Assembly: GCA_003551325.1 (NCBI GenBank)
Contig: PUMK01000102.1
Coordinates: forward strand, 1 to 16,150
Source: Candidatus Acetothermia bacterium
Lineage (GTDB): Bacteria > Bipolaricaulota > Bipolaricaulia > Bipolaricaulales > Bipolaricaulaceae
Direction of reading: 5' to 3'
Length of the DNA stretch: 16,150 nucleotides
This document shows positions 12,549-16,150 of the stretch, one piece after another. The translations under genes and the position numbers were made by a program. Within the stretch, counting starts at the first letter, position 1; each line of letters begins with the position of its first letter. Under the pieces are notes generated by a model. The model was not told the origin of the DNA, ran no database searches, and was given only the letters and a program-made list of their open reading frames with translations.

Positions 12549-14120
12549 CTAACGCTGAGGCTCGTAAAGCAGGCGTACCCCCCGCTCAACAAGCGTCTCG
12601 ATATCCTGCATCGCGTCCGAGCCTTCAGTGAGATCAAGGTAGTTCCAGCGGAGAGCCACGCCCTCATGGATGCCCAATCCCCATGCCTCGCTGTTGGCGA
12701 CAAGCGCAGTAAGGTCGGTGATCTCGTTTCGCTCTAGATCGAGCTCCCTAAGGTTGGTGAGGCCCACCAGGGGCGATAGGTCGCTGATCTCATTGTCCGA
12801 GAGATGGAGCAAACCGAGGTTGGTGAGGCCAACCAGGGGGGATAGGTCGCTGATCTGGTTGTCTGAGAGATAGAGCAACCAGAGGTTGGCGAGGCCTTCA
12901 AGGGGCGACAAGTGGCTGATCTCGTTGTCCGAGAGATCGAGCAACCAGAGTTTGGTGAGGCTCGCAAGGGGGGATAGTTCGCTGATCCCGTTGCCCGAGA
13001 GCTTAAGCACCTCGAGGTTGGCGAGATCCGCCAGGGGCCCCAAGTTGCTGATGTCGTTGTCCGAGAGATCGATGTCCGTGAGGTTGGTGAGACCCGCCAG
13101 GGGCGGTAAGTCGCTGATCCTGTTGTCCGATAGATCGAGCAACTCGAGGTTGGCGAGGACTTCCAGAGCCGACAAGTGGCTGATCCCGTTGCCCGATAGA
13201 TCGAGGTCCGTGAGGTTGGTGAGACCCGCCAGGGGCGGTAGGTCGCTGATCCTGTTGTCCGATAGATCGAGCACATTGAGGTTGGCGAGGAATCCCAGAG
13301 GCGATAGGTCGCTGATCTCGTTGCCAGAGAGATCGAGCAACCACAGGATGGTGAGACCCGCCAGAGGCGATAGGTCGCTGATCTCGTTGCCCGATAGATA
13401 GAGCAGCCAGAGGTCGACGAGGCCTTCCAGGGGCGATAGGTCGCTGATCTCGTTGCCAGAGAGATAGAGCAGATCGAGGTAGATGAGGTCTGCTAGTGGC
13501 TCCAGATCGCTGATCTCATTCTGCCATAGATGGAGCCACCTGAGGTTGGTGAGGTCCGCCAGTGGCGATAGATCACTGATCTGGTTCCACGATAGACAGA
13601 GCTCCGAGAGGTTGGTGAGGTCCACCAGTGGGGATAGGTCGCTGATCTCGTTGCCAGAGAGATAGAGCACGCGGAGGCTAGTGAGGCCTTCTAGGGGCGA
13701 TAGGTCGCTGATCTCGTTGCCAGAGAGATCGAGCACGCGGAGGCTAGTGAGGCCTTCTAGGGGCGATAGGTCGCTGATCTCGTTGCCAGAGAGATCGAGC
13801 ACATCGAGGTTGGCGAGGCCTTCCAGGGGCGATAGGTCGCTGATCTCGTTGTAAGAAAGATCGAGCACCTCAAGGTTGATCGCATGTTCCAGCCCATCAA
13901 GAAGCACGATGCCCCGCCAGTTCGCTTCAAGCTCCGTTATCGTCTCCATATTCGGCACGCTGATATCTCCCGTTGAATTGCCCAGGGCATCGCGGACTGC
14001 TGCCTCAAGGTCTTCGTCGGAGAAGTGGACAACCTTGCCCTGCGCCGTTGCTCCGCCCAGTACCGCCAGAACCAGCGAGAGCAGAATGCCTAACCTGTTC
14101 CATCTTACCGATGTTCCCAT
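12549..14120 (-). CDS. secreted leucine-rich-repeat protein (18 repeats)
   Basis: The 523-residue product has a signal peptide (MGTSVRWNRLGILLSLVLAV, then ATAQ, a likely signal peptidase I site). A short cap, VHFSDEDLEAAVRDALGNST, common at the start of such proteins, comes next. Eighteen 22-residue repeats of internalin type follow (consensus TNLxxLDLSxNEISDLSPLxGL), then a 47-residue C-terminal cap ending YEPQR. No anchor, lipobox or enzymatic domain was seen, so it is probably released or loosely held and binds a partner through the repeat face. ATG 14120 is preferred because GGAGGAGGGT lies just upstream; the open frame reaches 14165 without a better site. It lies outside the recombinase end of the element and is probably ordinary chromosome. 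Repeats 3 and 4 are almost identical in DNA, so repeat number may vary between strains. Confidence 0.9.
   Translation of the reverse strand: MGTSVRWNRLGILLSLVLAVLGGATAQGKVVHFSDEDLEAAVRDALGNSTGDISVPNMETITELEANWRGIVLLDGLEHAINLEVLDLSYNEISDLSPLEGLANLDVLDLSGNEISDLSPLEGLTSLRVLDLSGNEISDLSPLEGLTSLRVLYLSGNEISDLSPLVDLTNLSELCLSWNQISDLSPLADLTNLRWLHLWQNEISDLEPLADLIYLDLLYLSGNEISDLSPLEGLVDLWLLYLSGNEISDLSPLAGLTILWLLDLSGNEISDLSPLGFLANLNVLDLSDNRISDLPPLAGLTNLTDLDLSGNGISHLSALEVLANLELLDLSDNRISDLPPLAGLTNLTDIDLSDNDISNLGPLADLANLEVLKLSGNGISELSPLASLTKLWLLDLSDNEISHLSPLEGLANLWLLYLSDNQISDLSPLVGLTNLGLLHLSDNEISDLSPLVGLTNLRELDLERNEITDLTALVANSEAWGLGIHEGVALRWNYLDLTEGSDAMQDIETLVERGVRLLYEPQR
12693..13880 (-). repeat. 18 tandem 66-bp units encoding the LRR array
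   Basis: The units are in perfect 66-bp register. Those at 13633-13698 and 13699-13764 differ by a single base, which changes Asp to Tyr. A 132-bp higher-order repeat (ANLxxLDLSDNRISDLPPLA and on) also occurs twice around 13065-13295. This shows growth by unequal recombination or gene conversion rather than a non-coding satellite or CRISPR array, as no spacers interrupt the units. Confidence 0.9.
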
Positions 14121-14556
14121 GCCCACCCTCCTCCATATTCCCACCTGGCCCGCGCGGGAACTCACCCCGAATGTGGAAGGTCCACAACGATCACTGTTGG
14201 TCAGCCAGCGGGTTCCAAGCCCGCTCTATCACAGTATGTCCGTCAGAATGAGAGAAGAAAAGGCCAATCGCCTCATAAGACCCGCCGTGTTCAGCGTCTC
14301 TCAGCCCGCTGGACTGTCGGTAGTAGGAGGATCTCAACCGATGCGGTTGTTATGGTGCTCCCGCGGTGTCCAACGGGCTGGACGCACAAGCTCCGGGAAC
14401 AGGGGAAGCTGAACCAGCAACAGCTTGAGGATCCCAAACCGCGCCCAAAGCCTCTAGACGGGGCTCTGTCAGTCACGACAGGGATGCTTCCGGGCATGGC
14501 ACGAAGCCAGAGGGAAAACCTCGTGTGCTCGAACCGGGCCGTGTGGGAAGACTCTC
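14121..14556. other. divergent non-coding region between LRR and transporter genes
   Basis: No gene was seen. Closest to the LRR gene, AGCGGG (14207-14212) faces CCCGCT (14220-14225) with a seven-base loop, probably in the LRR message leader. CTGTC/GACAG forms a small hairpin near 14466-14481. Promoter boxes for the LRR gene were sought on the minus strand around 14225-14280, but only weak candidates were found. An IS or tRNA was looked for and not found. Confidence 0.35.
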
Positions 14557-14586
14557 TTGAGGTTGTGTAGGCGCTGTGAATATACT
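14557..14586 (+). promoter_or_regulatory. sigma-70-type promoter of the transporter gene
   Basis: TTGAGG (14557-14562) and TATACT (14581-14586) are 18 bases apart; the -10 box matches the consensus at five of six positions. Transcription should begin near 14593, giving a leader of about 90 bases before ATG 14686. This is the best promoter match noticed in the window. Confidence 0.6.
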
Positions 14587-14634
14587 GCGGTCTTGGACAC
14601 AGGCCGCAGTGGGTTGTCGGGCCACAGCTGCGGG

Positions 14635-14672
14635 GGAGGCCTTGGAGGATACGGCCTCCTGGACACCCAGGA
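14635..14672 (+). promoter_or_regulatory. two mutually exclusive hairpins in the transporter leader
   Basis: GGAGGCC (14635-14641) pairs with GGCCTCC (14653-14659), while TCCTGG (14657-14662) pairs with CCAGGA (14667-14672). The two stems share bases 14657-14659, so only one can form fully at a time. The second ends a few bases before the GAGGGAGG ribosome site. The geometry resembles a leader switch, but no known riboswitch consensus was recognised. Confidence 0.35.
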
Positions 14673-14685
14673 CGAGGGAGGTTCC

Positions 14686-15264
14686 ATGAGCACGCAGAGC
14701 AACGGGCTGGCGAACGTTGGAGCGCTTGGTCTGGGCGGATTCGCGCTTTCTACTTTTATTCTCAACATCGTGAACGCCGGGTTGGTCGACGCGGCGACGA
14801 TCGGGATCGTCATGCCCGTGGCGATGTTCTACGGCGGACTGGCGCAGTTCGCTGCCGGGATGTGGGACGTACGTCGAGGGGACACGTTCGGCGCCACCTG
14901 CTTCACATCGTTCGGTGCGTTCTGGATGGGCGTGGCCGTATTCTTCTTCCTTCGGCTGGCCGGAGTCGAAGCGTTCGTCGAGGTTCCGCCTGCGGGGATG
15001 GCGGTGGTGTTCATCGCCTGGGGGATCTTCACCGGGTACGCGACCATCGCGTCGCTCAAACTGCCCAAGGTGATCACCTGGGTGTTCATCACCCTGACGA
15101 TTCTGTTCTTCCTGCTGGCGATTGGAGAATTCGTGCCTGTCGTCCACACCATTGCTGGATACGAGGGCATTTTGTGCTCACTGATCGCGTGGTACGCCTC
15201 GGCGGCGATCCTCATCAATAACGTACACGGTCGAACGGTGCTGCCGATGGGGGAACGCAAGTAG
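14686..15264 (+). CDS. GPR1/FUN34/YaaH-family (SatP-like) acetate/succinate transporter
   Basis: The 192-residue product has six hydrophobic segments, and its length is typical for the family (about 190-200). The conserved block MPVAMFYGGLAQFAAGMWDV, then RRGDTFGATCFTSFGAFW, is clear. These inner-membrane channels or symporters move acetate and succinate in E. coli SatP and its relatives. The N-terminal signature NPAPLGL is altered to NVGALGL, losing both prolines, which may change gating or substrate preference. ATG 14686 has GGGAGG six bases upstream; the frame is open upstream, but there it covers the promoter and leader hairpins. It is transcribed alone, convergent with the next gene, with 16 bp between the stops. 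In an acetate-producing or -consuming anaerobe it would fit acetate exchange, but neighbours give no pathway context. Confidence 0.88.
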   Translation: MSTQSNGLANVGALGLGGFALSTFILNIVNAGLVDAATIGIVMPVAMFYGGLAQFAAGMWDVRRGDTFGATCFTSFGAFWMGVAVFFFLRLAGVEAFVEVPPAGMAVVFIAWGIFTGYATIASLKLPKVITWVFITLTILFFLLAIGEFVPVVHTIAGYEGILCSLIAWYASAAILINNVHGRTVLPMGERK

Positions 15265-15280
15265 CGGCGAAGCGGGCCTG

Positions 15281-16150
15281 TCACTCTCGCAGTTCGAAGG
15301 CCTTCACCAACGCCCCGTTGGCCCGTACCTCATAATGGCCCGCTGCGATCCCCTCGGTCGGGATGTCCAGTTCATGGGCATCCGTCTGCGCATTGTACAC
15401 CGTCCGCCAGAGCCCGATGATCCGGTCGGCTGCGTCTTCTCGAGGTTCCACCAACGCAACCGTAGCTTCGTCATCCAGCCGGAGCGCGATGATCTGTCCC
15501 ACCCTGTAATGCTCGACAGGAGGCTCGATCACAGCAACGGGCGGGCCCTCTTCGGGTACGTCCACGGGCGCGTCCACCTCAGGTTGCAGCGGCACAGCAA
15601 GCGTGCGGCGTAGCTCCCGTTCCCGGAGGGCAAACGGCAGCTCGATGTCGGCGGTGTCTGTGAGCTTCACGCCCTGCAGCTGCAAGCGCAGCGGGAGTTC
15701 TGGCTCCTCATACGCTTCTTCCGCTACGACATGGGTGAGCGTGATGGTCAGCAACTCGCCGGGGCGCGCATTTGTGCCGGTAAGCTCTACGAGGAAACGC
15801 AGTTCCCCTTGTCCTGTCGGTTCGTCGATGCGAACATCCTCTTCCACAAGGCGGTAAGGCCGCTCAGCCTCGACAGCAACGATCTCCACACGCCCAGCGT
15901 AGTCAAAGCCCAGAGCCCCTTGTAGGCGCTTCACCGTCTCCCCATCCGTTCCCACGCGAACCACGATGAACTCCTGAACGTCGGTATCTGCGCCATCACC
16001 CCTTAGCCATACGTGAGGCTGGCCGAAGAACACTGCTTGGTCATCGCACATAGCCTGCAGCCCGCGGAAATCGGTTGGCGTGATCAACGAGGGATGAACC
16101 TCCTCCACGTCCAGCTCCCTGCACACAAGGACCGATGCCCCCAGAGGAAG
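15281..16150 (-). CDS. unrecognised strand-rich protein, N-terminus outside window
   Basis: The frame is open from the right edge to a TGA at 15283-15281; a GTG at 16126 is possible, but the frame continues above it (LPLGASVLV), so the true start is probably beyond the window. The product is acidic and rich in Val, Glu and Thr with alternating strands, suggesting repeated beta-sandwich domains: one around FIVVRVGTDGETVKRLQG to the ITLTHVV strand, a Pro/Glu-rich linker (PVDVPEEGPPVAVIEPPVEH), and a last domain ending GHYEVRANGALVKAFELRE. No enzymatic motif or family was recognised. The final domain resembles exported proteins that present ligand-binding or assembly modules, but that is only an impression. 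Two Cys lie near the visible N-terminus. Coding status is well supported by length and composition. Confidence 0.72.
   Translation of the reverse strand, partial: LPLGASVLVCRELDVEEVHPSLITPTDFRGLQAMCDDQAVFFGQPHVWLRGDGADTDVQEFIVVRVGTDGETVKRLQGALGFDYAGRVEIVAVEAERPYRLVEEDVRIDEPTGQGELRFLVELTGTNARPGELLTITLTHVVAEEAYEEPELPLRLQLQGVKLTDTADIELPFALRERELRRTLAVPLQPEVDAPVDVPEEGPPVAVIEPPVEHYRVGQIIALRLDDEATVALVEPREDAADRIIGLWRTVYNAQTDAHELDIPTEGIAAGHYEVRANGALVKAFELRE

Noticed and set aside
12886..13401. 171-codon plus-strand repetitive frame
   Set aside because: It is the mirror of the LRR repeats; the 66-bp periodicity keeps the opposite frame open.
12693..13880. CRISPR array or non-coding satellite DNA
   Set aside because: The 66-bp units are contiguous with no unique spacers and are in frame as leucine-rich repeats behind a signal peptide.

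Overview
The window looks like a piece of GC-rich bacterial chromosome (well above 50% GC by eye) carrying a small integrated phage-like element. Frequent GTG starts, tight GTGA/ATGA overlaps and good AGGAGG-type ribosome sites are bacterial. The flanking genes encode exported repeat proteins (a WD40/PKD lipoprotein and a leucine-rich-repeat protein) and a YaaH/SatP-type acetate carrier. This mix recalls poorly cultured lineages such as Bipolaricaulota/Acetothermia, but that is only a guess from style. No rRNA, intact tRNA or CRISPR array was seen.

Layout. 1-390: 3' part of a transglutaminase-like gene, cut by the window edge. 391-898: non-coding apart from a short decayed IS3-family OrfA remnant. 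899-2791 (minus): lipoprotein with a seven-bladed WD40 propeller and three PKD domains. About 2.8-12.4 kb: the candidate mobile element. 12549-14120 (minus): secreted LRR protein with 18 tandem 22-residue repeats. 14686-15264 (plus): SatP-like transporter with a good promoter and a structured leader. 15281-16150 (minus): unrecognised protein running off the right edge.

The element. On the minus strand, a ribbon-helix-helix regulator, a primase-polymerase/DUF3631 helicase fusion, a Cys-rich 83-residue protein, a possible 38-residue ORF, a protein with a duplicated 'QLWE..PLSP..WLA' domain, a small-terminase-like protein, and a large terminase divided into two overlapping genes (ATPase, then nuclease) follow one another closely. 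Divergently, on the plus strand, come a 392-residue unknown protein with a C-terminal zinc ribbon, a short ORF behind a hairpin-rich leader, and a large serine recombinase. The 3' end of the recombinase gene contains an inverted-repeat, tRNA-T-arm-like sequence that may be the attachment site.

Integration, replication initiation and DNA-packaging genes are present. No portal, capsid, tail or lysis gene is visible between the recombinase and the terminase. This is the layout expected of a phage satellite (compare PICI and P4-type elements) or of a prophage that has lost its structural module. Two non-coding signals fit an autonomous element: a cluster of GTGAC-type repeats inside the 3' part of the primase gene (candidate origin iterons) and a nested inverted-repeat structure just upstream of the small terminase gene (candidate cos/pac site). 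Element limits are not proved, because no flanking direct repeat could be found by eye.
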